From the NCBI GenBank assembly GCA_031002005.1, contig JARYHS010008074.1, forward strand, positions 182,242,494-182,306,493: a DNA stretch of 64,000 nucleotides, written 5' to 3'. Shown piece after piece: positions 22,790 through 33,241 of this stretch. Within the stretch, counting starts at the first letter, position 1; every line of letters starts with the position of its first letter. The notes under the pieces were generated by a model. The model was not told where the DNA came from, did not search any database, and saw nothing but the letters and a program-made list of their open reading frames with translations. This DNA is from Vandiemenella viatica. Lineage: Eukaryota > Arthropoda > Insecta > Orthoptera > Morabidae. Both the position numbers and the translations under genes were made by a program.

Positions 22790-22880
22790 AAAGGAGAGAT
22801 ATACTATGCACACCACTCACCACAGTTGAAGGGAGGAAGGTAGCAGCAACAAAAACACTCCACAAACACATAAATAATTC
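22790..22880 (-). repeat. PLE-tail-like dispersed repeat, inverted
   Basis: The complement of GAAGGGAGGAAGGTAGCAGC-AACAAAAACAC matches the pyrimidine/GTTGCTGCTG module at 44500-44545. It abuts a plus-strand PLE end, as if another tail were joined head-on. Confidence 0.5.
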
Positions 22881-22884
22881 AATA

Positions 22885-23800
22885 TGCCCTTCCCCATCAG
22901 GAAGCCCCAAGGATCCTTCCCATGCAATAGATCCTGCTGTAAGATGTGGGACATTCACCATGCCTCCACCACTTTCACCAACCCAATCACTGGCGAGAAC
23001 TTTCCTACCATAGGACATGCCACCTGTGAAACCTCCCACGTAACATACCAGCTAACCTGCAAAACACTGCCTGGCTTCCTACATAGGTTTGACTACCAAT
23101 CCATTAACCATTAGAATGAATGGCCACCGTCAGACAGTTTTCACTCGGAATCCAAAACATCCAATAGCTATCCATGCCATCCCCCATGCCACTAATAATT
23201 TCAATTCTTGTTTTACAGTCGGTGTTATCAGAGTCCTCTCAAACAACAGCAACTCCAGAGTGGGAACTTGCCTACCAATACAAACCAGGCACAAGGCAAC
23301 CACCTGATCTCAATTTGAGATAATACCCAGTCAGTACTTTTCCTTCCCTATATCCTCTACTTGCCTCCATGTCCACTGTCTTCAGTACATTAAACCACCA
23401 CATACCAGAGGTGATGTTTAACTACATAGATTCTTTTATTATTATTATCATTAATTTTTTTCAATTTTATTTTGTTTACTTATTTACTTTTACTTTCTCA
23501 AATTTATGTTATGAACATTTTAATATATTTTTCTGTACTTTTTGTAACATTTTGCATTCTCAGGTATTAGCTTCAATTCACTATCCCCCTCTGCCTGTCC
23601 TCTGTTTGAAACCCCCAACATGTTCCTGACTAAAGGTCATTCTGTGAAATGGTCTCCCACACCACCCTCCCTCCTTGATTTCTCCTGTTGACAAAGAGCC
23701 AAGTCTCAAAATATTCTTGTTTTTTCCTGTGTTTTGTGCTTATTTATGTGTTCACCCCATGACACCATCATCTAAAACAAATAAACAGTTGATACAAATG
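22885..23800 (+). mobile_element. PLE 3' part with GIY-YIG endonuclease
   Basis: The + frames read GSFPCNRSCCK, ...FPTIGHATCETSHVTYQLTC, then after a frameshift TTNPLTIRMNGHRQTVFT and ATNNFNSCFTVGVIRVLSN. Together these are the Cys-rich linker and GIY-YIG endonuclease of a Penelope-like ORF, with a degraded YQLTC...FYIG-type core. The 3' UTR follows, with the TTGACAAA-stem-loop at 23688-23711 and the CACCATCATCTAA end. The RT domain is absent. Confidence 0.85.
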
Positions 23801-23869
23801 GGGCAGTTATTATTTCATCCTATTAGAAACCACTAACCATACTATTCGTTTTCTGGGTAGGGCACATGA

Positions 23870-24360
23870 ATCGCAGTGGTCACGCTATCACAAAGTTTAC
23901 ATAACCTGTTTGAGGCAGCAGTTGAGTCCAGCGTCCTGGATCAACCGAATACGGCAGTGTGGCAGGTGTGCTGGAAGTCAAATCTCCCAACGCTTTAACA
24001 CAACAGCCCGGATTGTCAGTGTAAAACTATCACTACACTAACACTACCACACACAATGCAGGTGGAGTCGTCCCACTTCTGGCGAGGTTGTATGCTCCAA
24101 GACTGGTAGAGCACCCTGTCGGACCCACATCATTCAATGGCTAGAGTCATGTGGTTGTGACGGCAAGGTCCCGGCAGAGGTGGAAGTTCCCTGTTGTCAC
24201 TTGCGTGGACCCCAGCTTGTAATGTCGAAAATACTTGTGTTAGTGGGGTAGTTTACGAAATTATCATCTATTGGTCCTACATTCAAATAGACAAGTGCGC
24301 GAAGCCTTCGGCGCTTCTAAGAGACAAGGGTGGGGGGGGGGGGAGAGTGGGTATGTTGCG
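23870..24360. other. GC-richer stretch, unassigned; G13 run
   Basis: Less AT-rich than its surroundings, with a G run at about 24331-24344 followed by GAGAGTGGG. No convincing frame or family. Confidence 0.3.
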
Positions 24361-24990
24361 GGTGAAAGGCTGTTTTTTAAAGGAATTTGTGCTCTGTAGT
24401 TGTCATACCTTTTTACTGATAATTATTTTTGACTCTTTGTACAGAGTGAATGGTCATCTTATCTTCGTCTTTTAGTATTTTCACTTTTGCATATTTTACA
24501 AAATGAGCTTATGCATGCATTGCTTAACACATTGTATATGCCATCTTGTATTACGAATCATTATGACTTGACCTGTTATTTATATATTGTTGCCTTTGTA
24601 TTTCAGTTAAGACTAATATGTACCATTGATTATCTTCCTTTCTGAAAGATGTTGGTTTATTCAGAAAGTTTTATTTACCACTACTTTTCCTAAAACTTTT
24701 AATTTGCTTTCTGTGCCAAAAAATGATGTTAGTTTATTCATGTGGAATGTTTTATTTCCTACTGCTTTTCCCAGCATTTTGAATTTGTTCTTGTCTTTTG
24801 CCCTAGCCATATGTGTGAATCAGAATACTCCAACAATATTTTTCCCTTACCTGTACATTAATTTATCCAGTGTTAGTTTATCTGCTTTCATTCTGAGAAT
24901 TGTTAAGAGACTATAGGAATCAAAAATAGGCCAGCGTCCACCATTATTACAGTCACACATAGTTTTTTTAAGTATATATACTAGCCAAAA
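24360..24990. other. Nothing recognised
   Basis: AT-rich; two weakly similar blocks (24645-24710 and 24725-24790: TTTATTCA, then GTTTTATTTxC and CTxCTTTTCC) suggest a ~75-bp duplication. Confidence 0.35.
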
Positions 24991-24999
24991 ATAATGGGT

Positions 25000-27090
25000 T
25001 GAATGGAGTGATCTGACTTTTCATTTTTTTTAATTGCATAGCTAAATAGAATTGTTATAAAATAAAGCTCAATATAATTCCTTGTCACTTGTGCTGTAGC
25101 AAAACAGTTGTCAGCTTGGTCCAGGTTGGATTTCAGCCTAACCACAAACTCCGCTAATATTGCTTCTAGAAAATCAAAGCTGAAATCACACGTGAATTAA
25201 TATGTTCCCTGTATTGCATCTTAATGTTATCATCAAATGCTATATAAACTTGATTCAAATCTTCACAGGTTATTATATCCTTTTTATTTGTTATTTGTAA
25301 TCAATGTTTTTAATGAGTGATACAGCTTACGTGTGGCTGAAATAATGACCGCAGTAATATGAAGTCGGTGAAAACGAAAGATACTAAAAATAAATCGTAA
25401 CTACTTACCTTAAGCCATGTAATATTAGTTTCAGTTGTGGTGTAGGACACATAGATAGCATTCAATTTGAAACTAGTTTCATTTAAATCTAGTAATGATA
25501 TGAGTAAAAAGTAGCAAATAATAGTTAATATACCAATTTAAACAAAATACATACTTTTCTTTCAGTGTTCTGGCAATTCATTAATTGGCAGTTGATTAAC
25601 TAAAGTGTTACAAAACAAAGTTCAATGTAATTCCTCGTGCCTTGTGCTGTACCAAAAACTTTCAGTTGTCATCCTGGTCCAGGTATCATTTCAACCTAAC
25701 TACAAACTATGCAAAAATTTCAGTCGGAAAACAATATGTCAATCACACGCATATTAATACATGGTGATATAAACTTGATCAAAAATCTTCACGGGTCCTA
25801 ACACCTTCCTTTTTTGATATTCAAGATTCATATTGATATTATGACAGTGTTCGAATGGCTCACTGAATTACTTGCGGCTGAAATATGGCATTAGTAAAAG
25901 CAATGGAAATTAAAAATAAATCTTAATAACTTAAGTCATTCCATGTAATATTAGTTTTAATTGTAGTCTATGCTGTATCGATCATGATCAGCGAGGGACT
26001 ACTGTAGTTAAAATGACGTAATGATTTAAGTAACAGAACACTTATGAAAACAATTTATATTACTTTAAAAAAAATTCTTATGCCTTCCCCTGTAACAGGT
26101 TTCATGGAGTGTTCTGACAATTCATTTCTCTGTGGTTGCCTAAATAAATAGAATTGTTGTTATTCAATGCTCATAACCTTATTTTGTAATTTGTACATAT
26201 TTCAGTTGTAGTTTACCCAACGACACAGATGGAAGTTTTACTGAATGAATGATGTCAGAATTAAGTAACTGATTAAATTAAAAATAACTTAGGAATCCTA
26301 AAACCTTATGCGTGTGTTATTCGTTTTATTCCTGGTCCAGGTCTCATTTCAGCATGATAAATAAGGAACTACTTTCATCCGTATAAAAATACTGTAACTT
26401 CAGTAACTTGGACTTATGAAAGCAGCTTAAATTATTAATAAAAAATAGTCATTGTGATTTAGTCTGTAAAAAAATTTGTCAGTTGTTTGGCCCTATCTGC
26501 ATTTTGACATAACCACAACTTCTAATAATATTGCTGTTCAAAACTCATAGATGCTGTTAGCCTCGTATTGTAATACATCCATTGTATTGCGATCTAAATT
26601 TGACGTTCTGGAAATATTTATGTGTATCTGATATAGTTATATCAGTAATAAAATTAACTAATAATTAATATATTAATTTAAATGCAGTATCTACCTTTAT
26701 TTAAGTGTTTTGGCAAATCATTCCTACCAGTGTATTATAACAGTGACTTAAAATATCTACATTGGATGTAAAAATCTTGTAAACCCGTCAAAAATGACGT
26801 ATTGAACACAGTATTTTAGCGATTCATTACTTTGCGGATTAAGTACAGTTTTCGTCAAATAACATTCATTATCTTGAAAATGATGTAACGTTAGCCTACT
26901 GTAACAACAGTATCGCTGTCCAGAGTGTATAAGAAAAATCTACATCAGACTAATTTTAATTAAGGAAAAGCAACTAATAATTAATATGTCAATTTAAACA
27001 GAATTTGTACTTTTCTTTCAGTTTTTTGACAATTTATTTACTGATGCTTAGCTAAATAGATCTGAATGTAGAACAACATATCTGATCATA
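25000..27090 (+). repeat. ~550-bp degenerate tandem repeat, about 4 units
   Basis: Two anchor boxes recur in order: GTGTTCTGxCAATTCATT...TAGCTAAATAGAATTGTT (near 25010, 25565, 26105, 26705, 27018) and CTTGTGCTGTA-x-CAGTTGTC...GGTCCAGGT-x-TTTCA(A/G)CCTAACxACAAACT (near 25085, 25640, 26325, 26470). Sequence between them is also loosely shared. Not recognised as a named TE; no coding potential seen. Confidence 0.65.
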
Positions 27091-27099
27091 AATTGGACA

Positions 27100-27770
27100 A
27101 AAAAATAAAATAAAATAGTGTGACGTCATAGAGTGACTTCATGACATGACAGAGGACATCATTAATGACCAAGAATTGGTTATTATAATATTAGAATATA
27201 AACTGTGTTGGTATTACTCTTTCACGTAGAATGCAAAATTAACAAAGCATGGAACCTGTAAAGCCAAGCAAGTATGTTGTAGAATCAACTATTTGACCAC
27301 AATTGAGAAGTTGTTTTAAAATATTATTAACACAAAATTATTTATTCTATGAAGAACTTCTGTATTTTATGAAAAATTCAATTTTAAAATTTGAAAGGTC
27401 CATAAAAATTTAACTTTGTGTCAGAACACAGGTTACCAACATCAGTGATGTCATATACAAATTTACATACATTCGTAATACAAAATGTCTCATTTGTTTC
27501 TCTAAATTTGTCTACAAATTTATGAAAATGTCTTTTGTAAATAGTGTATTATGCTCCTATGTGTAAATACAACAATAAGATCTAAGGATTCTCTTAATTG
27601 CTGAAATACGATGAAGTTGCTGCTTCTTGCTTGTACAAACACAGAAACTGTGTCAAATAGATAAAATATCATTTACTGTGGTGATATTTTAAACTACAAT
27701 TTTGTTATCTAAAATGTAGTGCTAAAACAAAAATATGATATGTACACACATTAGACAAAGAGAATTGCTG
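27100..27770. other. Nothing recognised
   Basis: AT-rich intron DNA up to the SINE target site. Confidence 0.4.
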
Positions 27771-27780
27771 AATATGCTTT

Positions 27781-28015
27781 TACCGAGCGTGGTTGTGTAA
27801 CGGATAGCATTCTGGCCTCGCATTCGGGAGGACGGCAGTTCGAATCCCCGTGCGGGCATCATGATTTGGGTTTTCCATGGTTTCCGAAATCACTCCAGGT
27901 AAATGCCGGGATGCTTCCTTAAAAAAGGCCATGTCCAGATTCCTTCCCATTCCTTGCCCCCATCCTTTCCCGTCTCTAAAGACCTCGTTGTTGAGAGACG
28001 TAAAGCAGTAAAAAA
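27781..28015 (+). mobile_element. tRNA-derived SINE with perfect 10-bp TSD
   Basis: The direct repeat AATATGCTTT at 27771-27780 and 28016-28025 bounds a 235-bp element. The head is tRNA-like: an A-box-like TGGTTGTGTAACGG near 27790 and a strong B box GTTCGAATCCC at 27838-27848, the internal Pol III promoter. A unique body follows (TTGGGTTTTCCATGGTTTCC, CACTCCAGGTAAATGCCGGG, CTTCCCATTCCTTGCCCCCA) and ends in an A-rich tail. Fragments of the same family are at 8810-8935 and, inverted, 40820-40925. Confidence 0.92.
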
Positions 28016-28094
28016 AATATGCTTTCTGAGAATGAAGTGAAATGCATTAGCTAAATTAACAATAAATTCAGTTGCATCAGCAGATATCTGCCTC

Positions 28095-28220
28095 TGTTAA
28101 CTGGAAAAAGGGTTTTTCACCCAAAATATTGTTTTTTCCTTGTTTGTGTGTTGTTTGGTGTTGCTGCTGCTCTCCTCCCTTCAACTTTTGAGGGGGGTTT
28201 GATGTATTTTCCCTTTCTTT
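28095..28220 (+). repeat. PLE-tail-like dispersed repeat
   Basis: Contains AAAAGGGTTTTTCACCC-AAAATATTG and GGTGTTGCTGCTGCTCTCCT, the same hairpin and pyrimidine modules as 44440-44600. Confidence 0.55.
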
Positions 28221-28254
28221 TCCATATATATACTCTTTCAAACAGTTTCCCACA

Positions 28255-28460
28255 GCATTGACCCTCCATAATGTTCTCCTGTTGACAAAGGGCCAAGACC
28301 CGGAAATTCGGTGTTATTCGTGTTCTTATCTTTTTTATGTGTTGTCACCATGCAACCATCATCTGAGGTAAGTGGTGGTTAATATCGCTATTCTATTTTG
28401 TAATTCATATTCGCTACTTAGCACCTATTATTTCCTGGTTACTATATATTTATAAGCTTG
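28255..28460 (+). mobile_element. PLE family-1 3' terminus
   Basis: Carries the CTGTTGACAAAGGG...CCCGGAAA stem-loop and the CACCATxCAACCATCATCTGAGGTAAGTGGTGG-type end (two boxes), as at 23690-23790 and 32765-32880. No coding part is attached. Confidence 0.65.
28280..28306 (+). other. Stem-loop of PLE family 1
   Basis: TTGACAAA, stem GGG (28290-28292), loop CCAAGA, stem CCC (28299-28301), GGAAA. Same layout as at 23688-23711, 32766-32789 and 44449-44471, and inverted at 29646-29668. Confidence 0.5.
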
Positions 28461-28604
28461 TTGCAATTTTTTACTTTATTATTGTTTTATGTCATTTTAA
28501 TTTAAAAAATATCTCTTTCACATGTCCCCTTTTTTATTTTGATTAAATATTTCACTCAAATTAATATTTCTTATGATACCCATAGTCACCAATGATCAGT
28601 TCCA

Positions 28605-28800
28605 TTCTATATGTTGCTATGTTGACTATAGGTGTTGCGTGAGCTCAGTCACATTTCTGTTTTCTTGAAAAGTTGGTCAAAAATATTGTGCATTCTTTTT
28701 ATTATTATTATATTGCTGCTGCCTTCCTTCCTTAAACTTTGTTGAATGTTGGGTATAATTTATCTTTTCTTTCCAGATAAGTATTGCCACATGGCATTTC
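28605..28800 (+). repeat. PLE-tail-like dispersed repeat
   Basis: Same order of boxes as 5925-6110: ATGTTGACTATAGGTGTTGC, GAGCTCAGTCACATTTCTGT, TTTTCTTGAAAA, ATTGCTGCTGCC and TGTTGGGTATAATTTATC. Confidence 0.6.
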
Positions 28801-28914
28801 TTCTACTATGTTGTTGCTGAGAATCATTAGATTTATTTCTAAAAAGAATAAAAATCCCAGAACACAATTTTATACACATAAAAAAACAAATCACGAGAAG
28901 GATTTTTATAAAAA

Positions 28915-29345
28915 ATTGTGATGGGTTCCATGTTCTGGTGGCAGTTTTTCTGCACACCTATTTTTTTGTCTTTCTTGTGTCTGCTTACTTTTTCCCTCTA
29001 CAAATTTTAATTTTAAATCCTTTCAGCTTTTTTGGTATCACTTCCCTTGATAATTTATTACAATCCCTCACCATTAATGCCTGAAATCAAGTGCCAGCCT
29101 GTGTTTGTAGCCATCCTTTCCCTTCCATGCACATCACTTAATTCTTCCACCAATATCTTTCCATGCCTCATCAACAATATATGTCTTGGTCTCTTCCAGT
29201 ACTCTCTTCACACTCCTAATGTCTTCCAATGTTCCTAATATACCTGATACTTTAAAATGTGGTTCCCAATGTACACCTCCATGTTTAAGTAATGGTCTGA
29301 CGAAAGTTTTGTAACCCAATTCTCTCATTTCTCACATACGTCCCC
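28915..29345 (-). mobile_element. LINE 3' end (CR1/L2-like)
   Basis: The minus frame 29328-29134 reads YKTFVRPLLKHGGVHWEPHF, then RVLEETKTYIVDEAWKDIGG, continuing downstream with AWKGKDGYKHRLALDFRH. This matches the + strand copy at 5478-5868 (AWKDIAIGMK, AWKGKDDHDHKLALDFRH). The 3' UTR with the GGTGGCAGTTTTTCTGCA box lies at 28930-28990. No palm motifs remain. Confidence 0.72.
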
Positions 29346-29543
29346 CTCATCACTCTTTCCAATAAATGAATGACAAGATGACATATGCGAAAATATTGCA
29401 AATATGATGAATAGTATGTATAGTGGTTTGTAATAGGATGAAATAATAACTGCCCCATTTGTATCAATTGTTTATTTGTTTCATGTAAACTTTATATATA
29501 TATTGTTTCAGGAAATAATAGGAGCTAATAAGCAAATGTATTT

Positions 29544-31440
29544 ACAAAAAAAGGTATAGCGAAAAGTATCACCACTTACCTTAGATGATGGTGTCATGGG
29601 GTGAACACATAAATAAGCACAAAACACAGGAAAAACAATGAATATTTCGAGACTTGGCTCTTCGTCAACAGCAGAAAATCAAGGAGGGAGGGTGGTGTGG
29701 GAAACCGTTTCACAGAATGACCGTTAGTCAGGACATGTTGGGGGTAAATTCAAACAGAGGACAGGGAGATGGGGACAGTGAATTGGAGCTAGTTCCTAAG
29801 AATGCAAAATGTTACAAAAAGTACAGAAAAATATATTAAAATGTTCATAACATAAATTTGAAAAAGTAAAAGTAAATAAGTAAACAAAATAAATTTGATT
29901 TTTTTAAATGATAATAATAATAATAAAAGAATCTATGTAGTTAAACATCACCTCTGATATGAGGTGGTTCAATGTACTGTAGTCAGTGGACATGGAGGCA
30001 AGTAGAGGATACAGGGAAGGAAAAGTACAGACTGGGTATTATCTCAAATTGAGACCAGGAGGTTGCCTTGTGCCTAGTTTGTGTTGGTAGGCAAGTTCCC
30101 ACTCTGGAGTTGCTTTTGTTTTGTGAGGACTCTGATAACACCGACTGTGAAACAAGAATTGAAATAATTAGTGTCATGGGAGATGGCTAGGATAGCTACT
30201 GGATGTTTTGGATTTCGAGTGAAAACTGTCAGACGGTGGCCATTCATTCTAATGGCTAGTGGATTGGTAGTCAAACCTATGTAGGAAGCCAGGCAGTGTT
30301 TGCAGTTTAGCTAGTATATTACGTGGGAGATTTCACAGGTGGCATGTCCTATGATAGGAAAGTTCTCACCAGTGATAGGGTTGGTAAAAGGGTTTGGAGT
30401 CATGGTGAATGTCGCACATTTTACAGCGGGATTTATTGCATGGGAAGGATCCTTGGGACGAGGAAGACTGTTTTTGTGGACTAGTAGCTGGCTAAGGTTG
30501 GGAGACCTGCTGAAACAAGTTCCGGGAAGGTCAGGGAGGATCTGGAAGAATGGATCTCATTTCTTTGCAGGTCAGTAGTAAATAATAATCCTGCCAAAGA
30601 ACTTTATAGATGGATTCAATTCTACGGAAGTATTGTGTAACCAGGACTGGACTATGGTTGGTTGGGCAGTTTGGAGCAGTCAATAGGTAGAGCAGATTGC
30701 AATGTGGCTCGTGGAAGGTGCTTGTGAACCAAAGCTGGGGGATAATTGTGGGTTACCAATGCTTCTGAGATGTTATTTGAATATTCCATAAGGGAATTCT
30801 GATCGGAGCATATACAACTGCCTCGAATGCCAAGACTGTAGGGGAGGGAACATTTGGTATGAAACAAATGGCAGCTGTCAAAATGGAGGTACTGCTGTGA
30901 GTTTGTGGGTTTGGTGTGGACTGAGGTGGCCATTGGAAAGAAGAGGTCCACATGCAATAATGTGGCCTGGGTGTGGCAGTAGGTCCATGTGAAATTCAAC
31001 GAGTTATTAAAGGTATTTAGATCATCCAGAAAATTTAGAAGGGTGTTTACTCCATGTGTCCAGATCATAAAAATGTCATCTATGAATCTCAGCCACAGGA
31101 TAGGTTTGAGGGGGACGTTCTCCAAAAACATCTGTTCCAGCGACTCATAACGGGGCTATGCGAGTGCCCATGGCAGTGCCATGGGTTTGGTGGTAGATAT
31201 TGCCTTCAAAGGAGAAGTAGTTGTTGTTCAGTATCAGTTCAGCCAAGGTGGTGAGGAAAGATGTGCTAGGGCAGCTTTAGGAGGCCGTTTATCCAGAAAA
31301 AATTCCATAGCGCTGAGGCAATGGCAATGTGGAATGCGTGTGTACAGTGATATGACATTAATGGTTACCAGTATGGAGTTGGAACGAAGTGGTGTGGGAA
31401 TGGTGGAACATTTGTATGGGATGGTGCTGGAGAAGTGGTA
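29544..31440 (-). mobile_element. PLE copy, minus arm of a head-to-head pair
   Basis: Minus-strand PLE truncated at its 5' end. From the centre outward: a FPHHFVPTPYW segment near 31370, LENVPLKPILWLRFIDDIFM with the RT catalytic FIDD (frame 31131-30652), the Cys-rich linker, and the GIY-YIG domain at 30274-30074 (TTNPLAIRMNGHRLTVFT). The 3' stem-loop is at 29646-29668 and the end at about 29555. Frameshifts break the ORF. It meets a plus-strand copy of the same family at about 31440. Confidence 0.85.
29646..29668 (-). other. Stem-loop of PLE family 1
   Basis: The minus strand reads TTGACGAA, stem GAG, loop CCAAGT, stem CTC, GAAA: the clearest family-1 copy with a full GAAA. Confidence 0.5.
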
Positions 31441-32892
31441 CTAATTTTTGAGGAATTCTTAACCACCAGTTTGGCTTCTCCTAGCTTTCTGATGTCCTTG
31501 ACGAATACTAGGAATCTCAGTCCAGCTGAAACATGTGCCAGAAAACAACTTTTGACTAATCCAGATCTTATCATTCCACCTGCAGAAAAGGGCTCAACCA
31601 CAGCAGTTATGAATCACAGTGACTGTGTGGCAGCAGCTCTTCATCAGTTATCAGATGCCAACGCTTACTGCCACCTTGCTGAAGATCCCACACCAGATGT
31701 CACCAAAAAAATACAGCAATATGTACAGTTCATTGGGCCTCTTCAAGGTCTCACCCCACATTCAATCTCTCTCCTTACTCCTCAAAATCCACGCACACCT
31801 ACCCTTTACCTCCTTCGCAAAATCCACAAGCCTGGCAATCTGGGATGCCCCTTTGTTGCAGCTTATGGATCTTCTACTGAACGAATCTCTTCTTTGGCGG
31901 CCCAGCACCTACAACATATAGTCTCTCAGCTCCCCTCCCATATCAAGGACACACAACCCCCCGTCTTTACACCATTCCCACACCACTTCCTTCCAACTCC
32001 ATATTGGTAACCATTGATGTCACATCGCTGTACACACACATTCCGCATTGGCATGGTCTTAGCGCCATGGAATTTTTTCTGGATAAACGCCCTCCCAAAT
32101 CTGCCCTAGCACATCTTTCCTCAACACCTTGGCTGAACTGATACTTAACAACAACTACTCCACCTTTGAAGGTAATATCTACCACCAAACCCGTGGCACT
32201 GGCATGGTCCCCTCTTATGCCAATTTTTCATGGGCCACCTGGAACAGATGTTTTTGGAGAACGTCCCCCTCAAACCCATCCTGTGGCTGAGGTTCATTTT
32301 TATGATGACATTTTTATGATCTGGATACATGGAGAAAACACCCTTCTAAATTTTCTGGATAATTTAAATACCTTTAATAACTCGCTGAATTTTACATGGA
32401 CCCACTCCCACACCCAGGCCACATTCTTGGATGTGGAACTCTCCTTTCAAATGGCCACCTCAGCACCTCAGTCCACCTCAAACCCAACAATTCGCAGCAG
32501 TACCTCCATTTTGACAGCTGCCATCCGTTTCATACCAAACGTTCCCTCCCCTAAAGTCTTGGCATTCGAGGCAGTTGTAAATGTTATGAACATTGTAATG
32601 TATTTCTCTGCACTTTTTGTAATATTTTGCACTCCCAGTTACTAGCTCCAATTCACTGTTTCCATCTCACTGTCCTCTGTTTGAATTTACCCCCACCATG
32701 TTCCTGACTATCGGTTATTCTGTGAAACGGTCTCCTACTCCACCCGCCCTCCTTGATTTCCTGCTGTTGACGAAGAGCCAAGTCTCAAAATATTCATTGT
32801 TTTTCCTGTGTTTTGTGCTTATTTATGTGTTCACCCCATGACACCATCATCTAAGGTTGGTGGTGGTTCATTTCGCTATCCCTTTTTTTTTT
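31435..32892 (+). mobile_element. PLE copy, plus arm of a head-to-head pair
   Basis: Frame 31435-32010 reads LIIPPAEKGSTTAVMNHSDC, then PTLYLLRKIHKPGNLGCPFV and QHIVSQLPSHIKDTQ, the N-terminal RT part of Penelope-like ORFs (NPDxxIPPADKG and KIHKPGxPxRPIV type). After a stop, frames to 32580 still carry NVPLKPILWLRF, HSHTQATFLDVELSF and broken DDIFMIW. The linker and GIY-YIG coding region is deleted; the sequence jumps at ~32580 to the 3' UTR and the 3' stem-loop at 32766-32789. Confidence 0.85.
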
Positions 32893-32899
32893 TAATATA

Positions 32900-33241
32900 G
32901 TGCAAAACATGGGTGTTTCTTGTGATAGTAGCCTTGTGAGTCCTATTGTGCCCAAGATTGGCTTAATGTCAATAACTGTGGGGATGTGGAAGATATGGTG
33001 GTTAAAAGTGGGCAATCTGGAGCATTTTCATATTGCCATCAGAGATGTGTGTGTCCCTATATTTTACTTTGCAGCCACAACTACCGGACGCAGACCACTG
33101 GTGTTTCTGTCTGGTAGCATCCTAGAGTCTCCCATCATGCAATAAGGTGGTTACATGTTAGCAGCAATGAGGGTGTGGGAGAAATGGTGGTTGAAAGTGG
33201 TCGACCTAGGCCATATTTATATTTTGATGAAAGATATGTGT
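32900..33241 (+). repeat. ~195-bp satellite, left block
   Basis: Units contain GTGTGTCCCTATATTT-x-ACTTTGCAGCCACAACTACC, CACTGGTGTTT, TAGAGTCTCCCATCATGCA, GGTGGTTACATGTTxGTAGC and GGTGGTTGAAAGTGG. The block stops at the LINE at 33242 and resumes at 34906. Confidence 0.75.

Noticed and set aside
22689..23039. Minus-strand ORF of 116 codons
   Set aside because: Antisense to the PLE Cys-rich linker and GIY-YIG region.
27781..27855. A possible tRNA gene
   Set aside because: B box and A-box-like sequence are present, but a 235-bp body, A-rich tail and TSD show it is a SINE head, and a full cloverleaf is not evident.
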